64,000 nt of DNA. Origin: Stackebrandtia nassauensis DSM 44728. GTDB taxonomy: Bacteria; Actinomycetota; Actinomycetes; Mycobacteriales; Micromonosporaceae. The notes below the pieces were generated by a model. That model was not told the DNA's origin. It made no database searches and worked only from the letters and a program-made list of their open reading frames with translations. The stretch lies in contig NC_013947.1 in NCBI RefSeq assembly GCF_000024545.1, positions 3,720,001 to 3,784,000 of the forward strand. Reading direction: 5' to 3'. Positions 34,965-44,839 of this stretch are shown piece after piece; the first letter of the stretch is position 1; each line of letters starts with the position of its first letter. A program made the position numbers and the translations under genes.

Positions 34965-35063
34965 TCTGAATCACTCAGACCTCTTGCGTTCAGCTTGACG
35001 TCGCCAATATGTTCCTCAGCTAGTGATTGACTTCCGTCGATCTCATTGCGAAAGGAACTTGAC

Positions 35064-36650
35064 TTGAACGGTGGCATTGACAGACGGCGGCTTCTCGGTT
35101 ACGGCGGAGCCGCCACCGCGGCGGTGATGCTCGGCACCGGCGTGTTTGGCGCCGAGGCGGCGCAGGCGTACAGCCCCAAGGGCGAGAACCTGTTCACGCT
35201 CGGGGTCGCGTCGGGAGACCCCGCCCCGGACGGGTTCGTGCTGTGGACCCGCCTGGCGCCCGACGCGCTGGCCGAGGATGGCTTCGGCGGCATGCCCGAC
35301 AAGCGGGTCAAAGTGGACTACGAGGTCGCCACCGACGAACGGTTCCGCCACGTGGTGAAGCGCGGCAGTGCCGTGGCCTCCCGGGAGCTGGGCCACTCCG
35401 TGCATCCGGAGATCCATGGCCTGCAACCGGGCCGCGAGTACTTCTACCGCTTTCGGGCGGGCGGGCAGATCTCGCCGGTCGGTCGCACCCGGACCATGCC
35501 GTCGCGTTCGTCCACGCCCCGCAGTCTCGACTTCGTGTTCGCGTCGTGCCAGGCGTGGCAGGACGGGTACTTCACCGCGTACGACCACATCGTCGAGGAC
35601 GACCCCGAGTTGCTGGTGTTCCTGGGCGACTACATCTACGAGTACGAGATCCTCGACAACAACAAGCGTGGTGTCGACGTCGATCCCAAGTTCGGCACCG
35701 AGTGCTTCGACCTGGCTCGCTACCGCCTTCAGTACTCGTTCTACAAGAGCGAGGCGCCCCTGCAGCGGGCACATGCCGCGATGCCGTGGATCGTCACTCT
35801 CGACGATCACGAGGTGGTCAACGACTGGGCCGCCGATGAGGTCGCCTACGGCCGCCACCCCAACCCGGACCCTGAGGAGTTCGCCGCGCGGAAGACGGCG
35901 GCGTTCCAGGCGTACTACGAGAACCTGCCGCTGCGCATCGACCAGCGGCCGTCGGGACCGTCGATCCAGCTGTACCGTCGCCTGTCCTACGGCAGGCTCG
36001 CCACCTTCAGCATGATCGACTGCCGCAGCTACCGTGACGTCCAGCCGTGCCGCAAACTCGGGCCCGCCGAGTGCGAGGAGCGCTACGACCCGAACCGCAC
36101 CATGCTCGGCACCGAACAGCGCGAATGGCTCATCGACGGGTTCGCCGACGACGAGAGCCGCTGGCACATCCTCGGCAACCAGGACCCGATCACCGAAACC
36201 GACTGGGACGCCACCGAGGGAAAGAACGTGTGGCTTGATCCGTGGGACGGGTACACCGCCGAGCGCGCCACGATCCTGGAAGCGGCCCAGCACCCCACGC
36301 GCAACCTGGTCGTGCTCACCGGTGACCGGCATCAGAACTACGCCTGCGACCTCAAACAGGACTTCACCAAGGACGACAGCCCGGTCGTGGCCACCGAATT
36401 CGTCACCACCTCGCTGACCAGCGGCGGTAACGGGGCGGACATGGACGACCTGGGCCGGACGTTCCTGAGCGCCAACTCCCACATGAAGTTCTACAACAAC
36501 CAGCGCGGATACGTGCGGGTCAACGTGGACAAACACCGCTGGCAAAGTGACTTCCGCGTCCTGCCGTACGTGACCGACGAAGGCGCACCGGTCAGCACCC
36601 GCGCCAGCTACGTCGTGGAGGACGGCAAGCCCGGTCCCCAGGCCGACTAG
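35064..36650 (+). CDS. phoD: Tat-exported PhoD-type alkaline phosphatase
   Basis: From the TTG at 35064, placed 7 nt after AAAGGA, the protein is 528 residues. It begins MNGGIDRRRLLGYGGAATAA, a Tat signal. The PhoD N-terminal beta domain is FTLGVASGDPAPDGFVLWTR. The metal site is built from FASCQAW, FLGDYIYEYE, LDDHEVVNDW, GNQDPITETD and LTGDRHQNYACD. It hydrolyses phosphomonoesters and diesters outside the cell with Fe/Ca. It ends at a strong hairpin shared with the giant paralogues. Confidence 0.92.
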   Translation: MNGGIDRRRLLGYGGAATAAVMLGTGVFGAEAAQAYSPKGENLFTLGVASGDPAPDGFVLWTRLAPDALAEDGFGGMPDKRVKVDYEVATDERFRHVVKRGSAVASRELGHSVHPEIHGLQPGREYFYRFRAGGQISPVGRTRTMPSRSSTPRSLDFVFASCQAWQDGYFTAYDHIVEDDPELLVFLGDYIYEYEILDNNKRGVDVDPKFGTECFDLARYRLQYSFYKSEAPLQRAHAAMPWIVTLDDHEVVNDWAADEVAYGRHPNPDPEEFAARKTAAFQAYYENLPLRIDQRPSGPSIQLYRRLSYGRLATFSMIDCRSYRDVQPCRKLGPAECEERYDPNRTMLGTEQREWLIDGFADDESRWHILGNQDPITETDWDATEGKNVWLDPWDGYTAERATILEAAQHPTRNLVVLTGDRHQNYACDLKQDFTKDDSPVVATEFVTTSLTSGGNGADMDDLGRTFLSANSHMKFYNNQRGYVRVNVDKHRWQSDFRVLPYVTDEGAPVSTRASYVVEDGKPGPQAD

Positions 36651-36675
36651 GCCACCATCCACACCCAACGGATGG

Positions 36676-36710
36676 GTCGTTCGCGGCGGACGGATTCCGC
36701 CGCGAACGAC
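36676..36710. terminator. Bidirectional hairpin with 15-bp perfect stem
   Basis: GTCGTTCGCGGCGGA (36676-36690) pairs with TCCGCCGCGAACGAC (36696-36710) around CGGAT. It separates the convergent PhoD gene (ends 36650) from the paralogue ending at 36721. Confidence 0.85.
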
Positions 36711-36720
36711 CGACAAGCCA

Positions 36721-39450
36721 CTACCAGGCGTCGTCGTCGACGCCGGTCAGCGCCATCCACAGTGACCGCACCGCGGTCTCGGGTTGGTCGTCGTAGTCCT
36801 TGTAGGGCAGCAGTTTCAGCATGTCGAGCACCGCGTCGTAGTGCTGGGCGGCGGCAGCGCGCCACGCGAGCCGGATGGTGTCCACGCGGCGTTCCGACGA
36901 CGGCGCGCGCAGCAGTTCGGCGCGGCGGTGGCGCAGTTCGGCGATGTCGAACTCGTTGGGGCGCGGCGTGACGGCGTTGCGGTCGGCTTCGGCGAGGCTT
37001 TCGATGTCCTCCTCGTCGGGGGTGTGGCTGTAGTACTCGAAGAACTCGCGCATCAGGTCGGCGCGGCCCGCCGCGGTGAACACGGCGACAGCGTCGCGGA
37101 AGGAGTACCAGTCCTCCCCCACGTCGTAGAGGATCTCGCGCATCAGGTCGTCACGGCCGATCCGGATGAGATGGGCCAGCCAGCCGTTGGCGTCGGCCGG
37201 TTCCCCGTCCTCGCCGTCGGTCCACAGTTGCCGGGCCCGGTCGTCCAGGCCGCCCTCCAGCAGCGCCCAGCACACCGCTATCCGGTGCTCCCACGGGTTG
37301 TGGTCCGGATCGATCGCGGTGATCGCGCGCTGGATCCACTCCTGGCCCCGTTCGGGATGACCCAGGGCGGCGAAGGTCGCGCCCACAGCCGAGGCCACGA
37401 ACGGCAACGCGGAGTCGCTGACACCGTGGGAGGCGTCGATGGCGGCCTCGCAGTGCAGTCGGGCACCGGCGCGCGGGTTTCCGTTGGCGGCCAGGACGAG
37501 TGCGACTTCAGCCTTGAACCGGACGTAGTCGTCCCAGTCCCGTGACGAGATCTGTCGCAGCCAGGTTTCGGCGGCCTCGACGTCCCCGGCGCGGGCGCGC
37601 TGCCGGGCGATGCGACGGGTCGCGTCCATGACGTGCGGCAGCCAGGTTTCACTGAAGGCTTCGAAGGATTCCCCGATCGCGTCGTACAGGACGTCCACTG
37701 TGGCGGTGTTGGGTGGTGGCCACTCCACGACCGGTTCGGCGGTCGGCCGGTCCCGCAGCGGTGCCAGGATTGCGCGCGCGGCTGGGTCGAGTGTCTCGAA
37801 GCAGGCGGCGACGCCGGGTGCCGGTTCCACTGGGCCCCAACGGTATGGCCAGGCGTGGCGGCGGTCGATGGACCAGGCGAGGTTGTGGTCCAGCAGTTCG
37901 GCGCCGGACGGGGCGATCACGACGCCTTCGGGGAAGGCCGCCACCCAGCGATCGGCGTCGATGGCGAAAGTCGGGTCGGGGTGGAGGTGTCGTCCCAAGT
38001 CCTGGCTGTTGTCCCACAATGGCCGGTCGGTGCCCGTGTCGGGCGGGTACCGGAAGTCACCGATGGTCTCGCCGGTCGTGAGGTTGCGGAACATCAGGTT
38101 GCGTGGACCGGCGATGATGATGACATCGCCCGCGCCCCACCACAGGCCGCGCGACTCCTTGGGGGCGTCGAAGTAGTCCACATAGTCGTGTTTGGGGCCG
38201 ACGGTCATGATCTCGACGTTGCCGCCTTCGTTGAGGCAGGCGGCGCGTTCGCCGTCGGGCGACCAGGCCAGGGCGATGCCGTCGCTGAACGCGGGTTCCG
38301 GCGGTTGCGGCACCTGCATGAGTGAGCACAGCTGGTCGACGCCTTCGTAGATCTTGACGCTGCTTTCCATACCGATCTCGGCGCACACGACCGCCAACCG
38401 AGGTTGGCCTTGGCAGACCGTCCAGGTCAGTCGGGCCGTCCGAAACGGGGCCTCGACCTCGCCGAGTCGGTTGCCGGTGGCGGGGTGCAGGAACTCCAGG
38501 GTGTCGCCGTGGTGCAGGACGAGCATCGACTCGTCCGGGCTGAGCGCGACCCGGTGGGCGTTGTCGGTTCCGTCCAGTTCGGTCTCGACGAACCAGTCGA
38601 GTTGGCCTGTGCGCAGGTCGATCGAGGCCAGTGCGGCCCCGTACTGCGAGTCCGGTCGGGTGCCCGGCTGCCATTCGCCGAACATCCACACGCGATCGCT
38701 GGCGGCGGAGAACCACGACACCTGTGGGATGAGGACGGCGCCGTTGAGCCCCAGGTGGGGTGCCGCGTCACCGGGCCACCATGGTGGCGGGACGGTGTCG
38801 GGGTCGCCGCGGCCCGCCACCGGCACCAGGCCCGCGCTGGTTCCGGACTGGGTGCTGGTGTTGCCGTCGCAGCGGTGCAGGAAGATCCAGGAGCCGTCGG
38901 GTGACAGCGCGAATCCGACCGGGCGGCGGGGGCGCACGGTCGCGGCGGCAGTCGGTTCGGCGCGGTCGGCGAACGGGTCCCAGCCGACGATGCCGCCGGT
39001 GCCCAGTTCGCCCATCAGCAGTCGACCGTCGGCGGACCACTGGAGGTTGCGGAACCGTTCGGGCCAGCCGACGCCGCCGGGGATCTCGTCCAGGACGTTG
39101 ACGCAGCGGGCGGTGGCGACCTCCCAGACCTGGATGGTGCCGCGTTGGTGGTCGTCGCCGGTCCAGCTGCCGATCGCGAAGTAGCGGCCGTCGGGGCTGA
39201 GCGCGTGGCTGGACGCGTCGCCGCGCAGTCCGCCCGGGTGCCGCAACAGGGCGCCGCGTTCGCGCAGCCGCTCGGTGGCGAACCGGTGGGCGTCGGTGAC
39301 GCCGTCGTCGGCTTCGAGCCTGAGCAGCGCGGCCCGCAACGGTTCCAGGTCGCGGCGGGCGTCGAACGCGTGCCAGTCGGCGGCGCGCAGCTGTGCCTCG
39401 GCGTCGGCGGCGGAGGCGTCCGGCGGCGGCGTGAATCCGTGAGCGTCCAT
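36721..39450 (-). CDS. Giant propeller/helical-repeat protein, paralogue B of a tandem pair
   Basis: A 909-residue soluble protein with no signal peptide. Residues 1-75 are helical. Residues about 80-520 look like WD40-like or YVTN-like propeller repeats with SPDGRYFAIGSW, SADGRLLMGE, SPDGSWIFLH, SPDESMLVLHHG and SPDGERAACL. Residues 580-909 are helical, TPR-like (AEVALVLAANGNPRAGARLH, FAALGHPERGQEWIQRAI). The ending ALTGVDDDAW is shared with the other copy. GGAGAACGAAC precedes the ATG, only 15 nt after the stop of paralogue A. No family is recognised. Confidence 0.82.
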   Translation of the reverse strand: MDAHGFTPPPDASAADAEAQLRAADWHAFDARRDLEPLRAALLRLEADDGVTDAHRFATERLRERGALLRHPGGLRGDASSHALSPDGRYFAIGSWTGDDHQRGTIQVWEVATARCVNVLDEIPGGVGWPERFRNLQWSADGRLLMGELGTGGIVGWDPFADRAEPTAAATVRPRRPVGFALSPDGSWIFLHRCDGNTSTQSGTSAGLVPVAGRGDPDTVPPPWWPGDAAPHLGLNGAVLIPQVSWFSAASDRVWMFGEWQPGTRPDSQYGAALASIDLRTGQLDWFVETELDGTDNAHRVALSPDESMLVLHHGDTLEFLHPATGNRLGEVEAPFRTARLTWTVCQGQPRLAVVCAEIGMESSVKIYEGVDQLCSLMQVPQPPEPAFSDGIALAWSPDGERAACLNEGGNVEIMTVGPKHDYVDYFDAPKESRGLWWGAGDVIIIAGPRNLMFRNLTTGETIGDFRYPPDTGTDRPLWDNSQDLGRHLHPDPTFAIDADRWVAAFPEGVVIAPSGAELLDHNLAWSIDRRHAWPYRWGPVEPAPGVAACFETLDPAARAILAPLRDRPTAEPVVEWPPPNTATVDVLYDAIGESFEAFSETWLPHVMDATRRIARQRARAGDVEAAETWLRQISSRDWDDYVRFKAEVALVLAANGNPRAGARLHCEAAIDASHGVSDSALPFVASAVGATFAALGHPERGQEWIQRAITAIDPDHNPWEHRIAVCWALLEGGLDDRARQLWTDGEDGEPADANGWLAHLIRIGRDDLMREILYDVGEDWYSFRDAVAVFTAAGRADLMREFFEYYSHTPDEEDIESLAEADRNAVTPRPNEFDIAELRHRRAELLRAPSSERRVDTIRLAWRAAAAQHYDAVLDMLKLLPYKDYDDQPETAVRSLWMALTGVDDDAW

Positions 39451-39465
39451 GTTCGTTCTCCTTGT

Positions 39466-42276
39466 CTACCAGGGGTCGCCGTCGACGCCGGTCAGTGCGA
39501 TCCACAGTGCTCGTTCCGCGGTGGCGGCGCGGTCGTTGAAGTCGCGTTCCATCGGCAGCAGTCGCAAAAGGTCCAGTACCGCGCTGTAGTGGTGGCAGGC
39601 GGCGGCCCGCCAGGCCAGCCGCTTGGTGTCCTCGCGGCGCTGCGCCAGCGGTGTGCGTCGCAGTTGCTCGTAGCGGTCCCGCAGTTCGGCGAGGTCGGCG
39701 GCGTTGGGGCGGTCGGTGGCGGCGTTGGCTTCGGCTTCGTCGAGGCTTCGCTGTTCGGACTCCCTGATGTCGCGGTCCTGTTCGGCGAAGAACTCGCGCA
39801 GCAGGTCGGGGCGGCCGGTGTCGGTGAAGACGGTCCAGGCGTAGAAGTTGTCGGGCCAGGGCCGGTTCGGTGCCAGGGCGAACTCCCGGACCAGGTCGTC
39901 GCGGCCGATGCGGATCAGGTGCGCCAGCCAGCTCGACCGGTAGAACGGGCTGCCGGGTTCGCCCTGGGTCCACAGTCGACGCGCCTGGTCCTCCAGACCG
40001 GCCTCCAGCAGTGCCCAGCACACCGAGATGCGATGCTGCCACGGGTTCGGATTCGGATCGATGGCGGCGATCGCGCGGTCGATCCAGCCCTGGGCGGCGG
40101 GGTCGCCGAGGATGGTCAGTCCAGCGCCGAGCGCCGCGCCGACGAACGAGACGTGGTATTCGTGCAGGTCGGACGCGTTACGGGCCGCGTCGGCCAGCAG
40201 CCTGCGGGCGAAGCCGGGTTCGCCGGTCGCCGCCAGGATCAGCCCGACCTCAGCCTGGGCGCGCAGGTGGTCGGTGTCGGCGTCGGGTGGGATCAGCGCG
40301 ATGAGGGATTCGGCCGCCTCGGGTTGACCGGCGCGGGCGCGCTGTTTGGCGGCGTGGCGGATCGCGTCGGCCACGTGCGGGGTCCAGCCGCCGTCGAAGG
40401 AGAGCACCGTTTCGACCATGACGTCGTAGAGGTCGTCGATCGTGGCGGTGTCGGGCGGCGGCCATTCGGTCGGGGCGACGGATCCGGCGACCTGGTTTCG
40501 CAACGGCTCCAACAGTTCTCGCGAGGACGTCAGGATGTCGAAACAGGAGGCAACGTCGTCGACGAGTGTCGCCTCGCCCCAGCGGTACGGCCAGGAGTGG
40601 CGGCGGTCCACGGCCCAGGCCAGGTGGTCGTCGAGTGTGGACTGGTTGGCTTCGGGGGCGATGACGACACCCTCGGGCAGCGCGACCGCCCACCGTTCGG
40701 CGTCCAGCGCGAAGGTCGGATTGGGGCGGAACACCTGTCCCAGGTCCTCGGTGTCATGCCACAGCGGACGCTGTTTGGGGACTTCGCGGCCGAACCGGAA
40801 GTCGCTCAGGACGCGCCGGGTGTTCAGGTCGTGGAACCGCAGACTGCTGGTCCCGCCCATGACCAGGACGTCGCCCGCGCCCCACCACAGGCAGTGCGCG
40901 TCCTCGGGTGCGTCCAGGACGGTGATGGTGTGGGGCGCGTCGAACAGGTCGATGACCGCGACGCGGCCCTCGGCGGTGAGGCAGGCGGCGCGCTCGCCGT
41001 CGGGCGACCAGGCCCAGGCGAAACCGTCCGGGCAGTCATAGTTCCAGGGTTTCGCTTTCAGCCGGACTTCGTGGTGGAGCCGCATGCCGTCGAAGATCCG
41101 GACGCCGCCGCGCCCCGTCGCGTCGATCACCGCCAGCCGGGACCCGTACTCGCCCCGACCCCACACCAGTTGCGGTGTCTCGAAAGGCGTGGGCGCCTCG
41201 GCGATCTGCTGGCCGGTGGCCGCGTCGAGGAACGCCAGCGTCTCACCGTGATTGAGCACGACCACGGTCTCGTCCGGGCTGACGGCCATCCGGTCGTAGT
41301 CGCTGAGGCGGCCGAAGGCGGAGTCGACGAACCAGGCCAGCTGACGGGTCGTGACATCGATGCTGAACGCCCCGGATTGCCGCTGCGGCACGTCTTCGGG
41401 CCACCACCATTCGCCGAAGCCCCAGATCCGGGTGCCGTCGGCGGAGAACCACGACACGTCCGGGCTGATGGCCGCGCCGTTCAGCGACGCGAACAGCTGC
41501 GGGTCGGGCGTGTTCATCCACACCGGGTCGGCGTCGCGAAAGTCGTTGCTGAAGTTGCTGCGTCGCAAGGGCGCCAGGCAGCCCCACACGCCGGTGCCGG
41601 GGCTCGCGTCCCAGTCACCGTGGTGGAGGAAGATCCCGGTGCCGTCGGGGTGCAACGCGAATCCCACCGGACGGTTGGCGCCGTTGATACCGGCCAGCGC
41701 CACGTCGGCCTTCGGCGGGTGCGCCCGGCCCGCGAACGGGTTCCACTTGCCGACCATGTTGGTGTTGAACTCCGCGGCCAGCACACGGCCGTCGGCCGAC
41801 CATTGCAGGGTGTGCCGGTAGGCGTGCCAGCCCTGGCCGCCGAAGATGCCGTCCAGCATGTTGACGCAGCGGCCGGTGGCCAGCTCCCAGATCTGGATGC
41901 TGCCGCCGCGCTCGTAGTCGTCGCCGATCCAGCTGCCCACCGCCAGATACTCCCCGTCGGGGCTGAGCGCGTGGCTGGACAGTTCATGCTGGTGGCCGTC
42001 GGGGTGGCGCAGCAGTGCGCCGCGGTGCCGCAGCTGTTCGGTCGCGTACCGGTGGGCGCCGGTGACACCCTCGCGGTCCTCGACGGCCGCCAGCGCGGCC
42101 CGCAGCGGCACCAGGTCGCGTGCGGTGGCGAAGGTCTTCCAGTCGGCGGCGCGCAGCAGCGTCTCGGCCTGGGCGGCGGTAGCGGTGCTCGGCGGTACCG
42201 GGAAGCCCGCGCGCGTGAGTGCGGCGTCCGGTTTCTTCGCCCCGCCTGACTGTCCGGCCTCGTCGTTGACGTCCAT
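39466..42276 (-). CDS. Giant propeller/helical-repeat protein, paralogue A of a tandem pair
   Basis: A 936-residue relative of the 909-residue product at 36721, with the same layout: helical N terminus (FATARDLVPLRAALAAVEDRE), propeller with SPDGEYLAVGSW and SADGRVLAAEF, a helical C terminus, and the ending ALTGVDGDPW. The ATG at 42276 was chosen over the TTG at 42285. It is the first gene of the pair and lies 154 bp from the divergent Hsp70-like gene. Similar N- and C-terminal motifs across the whole length indicate an old duplication. Function is unknown; the architecture suits protein scaffolding or regulation. Confidence 0.82.
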   Translation of the reverse strand: MDVNDEAGQSGGAKKPDAALTRAGFPVPPSTATAAQAETLLRAADWKTFATARDLVPLRAALAAVEDREGVTGAHRYATEQLRHRGALLRHPDGHQHELSSHALSPDGEYLAVGSWIGDDYERGGSIQIWELATGRCVNMLDGIFGGQGWHAYRHTLQWSADGRVLAAEFNTNMVGKWNPFAGRAHPPKADVALAGINGANRPVGFALHPDGTGIFLHHGDWDASPGTGVWGCLAPLRRSNFSNDFRDADPVWMNTPDPQLFASLNGAAISPDVSWFSADGTRIWGFGEWWWPEDVPQRQSGAFSIDVTTRQLAWFVDSAFGRLSDYDRMAVSPDETVVVLNHGETLAFLDAATGQQIAEAPTPFETPQLVWGRGEYGSRLAVIDATGRGGVRIFDGMRLHHEVRLKAKPWNYDCPDGFAWAWSPDGERAACLTAEGRVAVIDLFDAPHTITVLDAPEDAHCLWWGAGDVLVMGGTSSLRFHDLNTRRVLSDFRFGREVPKQRPLWHDTEDLGQVFRPNPTFALDAERWAVALPEGVVIAPEANQSTLDDHLAWAVDRRHSWPYRWGEATLVDDVASCFDILTSSRELLEPLRNQVAGSVAPTEWPPPDTATIDDLYDVMVETVLSFDGGWTPHVADAIRHAAKQRARAGQPEAAESLIALIPPDADTDHLRAQAEVGLILAATGEPGFARRLLADAARNASDLHEYHVSFVGAALGAGLTILGDPAAQGWIDRAIAAIDPNPNPWQHRISVCWALLEAGLEDQARRLWTQGEPGSPFYRSSWLAHLIRIGRDDLVREFALAPNRPWPDNFYAWTVFTDTGRPDLLREFFAEQDRDIRESEQRSLDEAEANAATDRPNAADLAELRDRYEQLRRTPLAQRREDTKRLAWRAAACHHYSAVLDLLRLLPMERDFNDRAATAERALWIALTGVDGDPW

Positions 42277-42430
42277 GGCGCGCAAGCGTACTGGTCGTCG
42301 AATAACTGTCGATGCTGCGATGTTTGCGCTACAAGGGAGTCACAGTACAGTACCTATTAGACAAACGGCCGGTCTGAGAGCGATTGCTAAAGTGAGCGTA
42401 CTGTCCGCATCACCCCGGCGAAAGTTCATC

Positions 42431-44329
42431 ATGACCAAACTGGCGCGACTGGCGATCGATTTCGGCACGTCGCACACGGTGGCCGTGCTCGACCCCGGCA
42501 CAGGGCTCGGCCAGGCACTACTGTTCGGAGACTCTCCCCTGTTGCCCTCGGCGGTGTACGCCACCGAACCGGGCCAGCTGCTCGTCGGCCGCGACGCCAT
42601 CAGGGCGGCCAAGACGGCACCGGAGTGCTTCGAACCGAATCCGAAGCGACGCATCGACGACGGTACCGTCCTATTGGGATCGCAGGAGTATCCTGTCGCG
42701 ACACTGATCTCGGAGGTACTCAAAGCGGTCGCCGCCGAGGCCCGACGGGTGGCGGGCGGGCCCCTGGGCGAGGTCGCGGTGACCCACCCGGCGATCTGGG
42801 GCAAGCAGCGGCTGGACGTGCTGCGACAGGCCGCCCGGGAAGCCTGGCTGGGCGACGTCACCCTGGTGCCCGAACCCGAAGCCGCGGCGGTGTACTTCAC
42901 CAAATCGGAGGACACCGGCGCGCTGGCCGAGACGGTCGTGGTCTACGACTTCGGCGGCGGCACCTTCGACGTGTGCGTACTGGTGCGCGTCGACGGCCGA
43001 TATCAGGTCCGAGCCCAGGCGGGACTCGACGACGTCGGCGGCGCCGACCTGGACGCGGCCCTGCTCGCCCACATGGGACAGACGGCCTCCGCTGTCGACG
43101 CGTCCACCTGGCAGCGCATCCTCCAACCCGACGGCCCGGCCACCCGCCGCGCGTTCCGGACCCTGTACGAGGACATCAAGGCGGCCAAGGAACAGCTGTC
43201 CCGCAACGCCAGCGGCCTGGTCCACATCCCGATGCTCGACCGCGACTTCCCGGTCACCCGCGACGAGTTCGAGCACGTCGCCCGCCCGCTGATCGAGCAG
43301 ACGGTGAAGCTGACCGCCGACATGGTGTCCGCCGCCGGAATCACCGAGGGCCAACCGCTCGGCCTGTACCTGGTCGGCGGGTCCAGCCGAGTGCCGCTGG
43401 TGTCGACCCTGTTGCACCGCAAACTGCGTCGGGCCCCGGTCATCACCGGCCAACCCGAGCAGGTGGTGGCCCAGGGCGCGCTGCTGCGGATGGGTGACCC
43501 GAAGTCCTCCGACGCGCCGCAGGCGCTGCCCATCGTCACCAAGACGTCGCTGACCTCACCCCCGCAGTCCGGTCCACCGGCGGCGGTGGTGCCGGTGTCG
43601 CCGCCACCGGCCCGACAGGCTCCGCCACAGCGCCAGTCGTCACCACCCCGCCAGCATCCGCAGGTGCGGCCGGCACCGCCCGCGCGGCAGACCCCGCCTC
43701 GGCAGGCAGCCGCCCCTGCCCGTCCAGCTCCCCCGCCGCAACGCCAAGTCCCACAGCAACGCCAGGCCCCGCCGCCGCCCGCGCCGCGCAAGTCCCGCAA
43801 GGGCAGGTACCTGCTCCTAGCCGTGGTGCTGCTGCTGGCGCTGGTCACAGGCGTGTACGTGTTCTACGAATACGGCTTGAACGAGGGCGGCGGCCCCATG
43901 GACAGCGCCGACGACGGTTCCGACGTGAACGTCAGCGAAGAACTGGCCCCTGAGAGCTACTCCGAATGCGCCCGCCCTGACGGCAGCGGCGATGGCATCC
44001 TCGTGCAGATCTCCTGCACCGACGAGAACGCCGTATACGGGGTGACCAGGAGCGTTCAGGCCGAAGAAGAGTGCGACGAAGCCACCGAGGAGTACACCGG
44101 TCACTTCAAGGACTCCGAAGAGGTCTTGTGCATGACGGGGCTGTTCGTACCGACCAGCTGCCTCGACGGAAGCTTCAACACCGACAGCTGCGAAGACCCC
44201 GAGAACGTGCCCTACGTGATCCGCGAGGGTCCGTTCGAGCAGGACCAGTGCGAGGGCGAGTTCGAAGGCACGGTGAAGCTGTCCGACTCCGAACAGTTCT
44301 ACTGCTACGACCTCAACGCGACGACCTAG
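42431..44329 (+). CDS. Membrane-anchored Hsp70-like ATPase with Cys-rich external domain
   Basis: The 632-residue protein starts MTKLARLAIDFGTSHTVAVL, the phosphate-1 motif of Hsp70/actin-fold ATPases. YDFGGGTFDVCVL is phosphate-2 and LYLVGGSSRVPLV is the adenosine motif. Residues about 355-455 are Pro/Gln/Ala-rich. A single helix (YLLLAVVLLLALVTGVYVFY) follows at about 458-480, then an acidic tail with eight cysteines. There is no peptide-binding domain, unlike DnaK. So the ATPase faces the cytoplasm and the Cys tail faces outside. It is divergent from the giant tandem paralogues. Confidence 0.88.
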   Translation: MTKLARLAIDFGTSHTVAVLDPGTGLGQALLFGDSPLLPSAVYATEPGQLLVGRDAIRAAKTAPECFEPNPKRRIDDGTVLLGSQEYPVATLISEVLKAVAAEARRVAGGPLGEVAVTHPAIWGKQRLDVLRQAAREAWLGDVTLVPEPEAAAVYFTKSEDTGALAETVVVYDFGGGTFDVCVLVRVDGRYQVRAQAGLDDVGGADLDAALLAHMGQTASAVDASTWQRILQPDGPATRRAFRTLYEDIKAAKEQLSRNASGLVHIPMLDRDFPVTRDEFEHVARPLIEQTVKLTADMVSAAGITEGQPLGLYLVGGSSRVPLVSTLLHRKLRRAPVITGQPEQVVAQGALLRMGDPKSSDAPQALPIVTKTSLTSPPQSGPPAAVVPVSPPPARQAPPQRQSSPPRQHPQVRPAPPARQTPPRQAAAPARPAPPPQRQVPQQRQAPPPPAPRKSRKGRYLLLAVVLLLALVTGVYVFYEYGLNEGGGPMDSADDGSDVNVSEELAPESYSECARPDGSGDGILVQISCTDENAVYGVTRSVQAEEECDEATEEYTGHFKDSEEVLCMTGLFVPTSCLDGSFNTDSCEDPENVPYVIREGPFEQDQCEGEFEGTVKLSDSEQFYCYDLNATT

Positions 44330-44676
44330 GGCAGACCGCCGATGCCGAACTCGTTGCCGTCCGGGTCGTGGAAGATCGCCTTGCGGACGCCGTTGCCGTA
44401 GTCCTCCACTTCGTCAGGTTTCAGTCCCCGCCCGGCGATCTGTACGAGGCGTTCGTCGTAGTCGCCGACAACGATGGTGTGTACGCCGTGCCCGGCATCC
44501 TCGGGTCGCACGATCACGTACACGAACCGGTTTTCGGCGAGCTCCCAGACCGCCTCGACATCGTTGGGATAGAACGACGGTGCCGCACCCAGGAGTTTCT
44601 CGTACCAGGCGACCGCGGCGGACAGGTCGCGGACGGCGAAACCAGAGAACAAGTTGACGGACACAGGATTCCTCAT
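44326..44676 (-). CDS. VOC/glyoxalase-family protein
   Basis: A 116-residue vicinal-oxygen-chelate protein: FAVRDLSAAVAWYEKLLGAAP opens the fold and KAIFHDPDGNEFGIG closes it with the conserved Asp-Pro-Asp-Gly-Asn-Glu motif. A metal site is likely but the substrate is unknown (lactoylglutathione lyases, dioxygenases and resistance proteins share the fold). Its end overlaps the Hsp70-like gene's end by 4 nt. Confidence 0.88.
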   Translation of the reverse strand: MRNPVSVNLFSGFAVRDLSAAVAWYEKLLGAAPSFYPNDVEAVWELAENRFVYVIVRPEDAGHGVHTIVVGDYDERLVQIAGRGLKPDEVEDYGNGVRKAIFHDPDGNEFGIGGLP

Positions 44677-44839
44677 TTCTGCCGTGGTCGAGCCACGGCT
44701 TCGTCGTGTTCAGTTGTTGAGACGAAGTCCGTCAGCCCGATTCATCGGTCACGGCTGAAGAAACCATGTTGACGGTGACGATAGCCGTCCTTAGCCTGTG
44801 CGGCATGTACAAACACGACAATGCCCGGGGAGGGCACGC

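Noticed and set aside
39145-42249. A 1034-codon plus-strand open frame opposite the giant paralogue
   Set aside because: It is the antisense shadow of a GC-rich gene: protein composition is abnormal (Gly/Arg/Val/Gln-rich), no motifs, no start signal, while the minus frame shows repeats shared with its neighbour.
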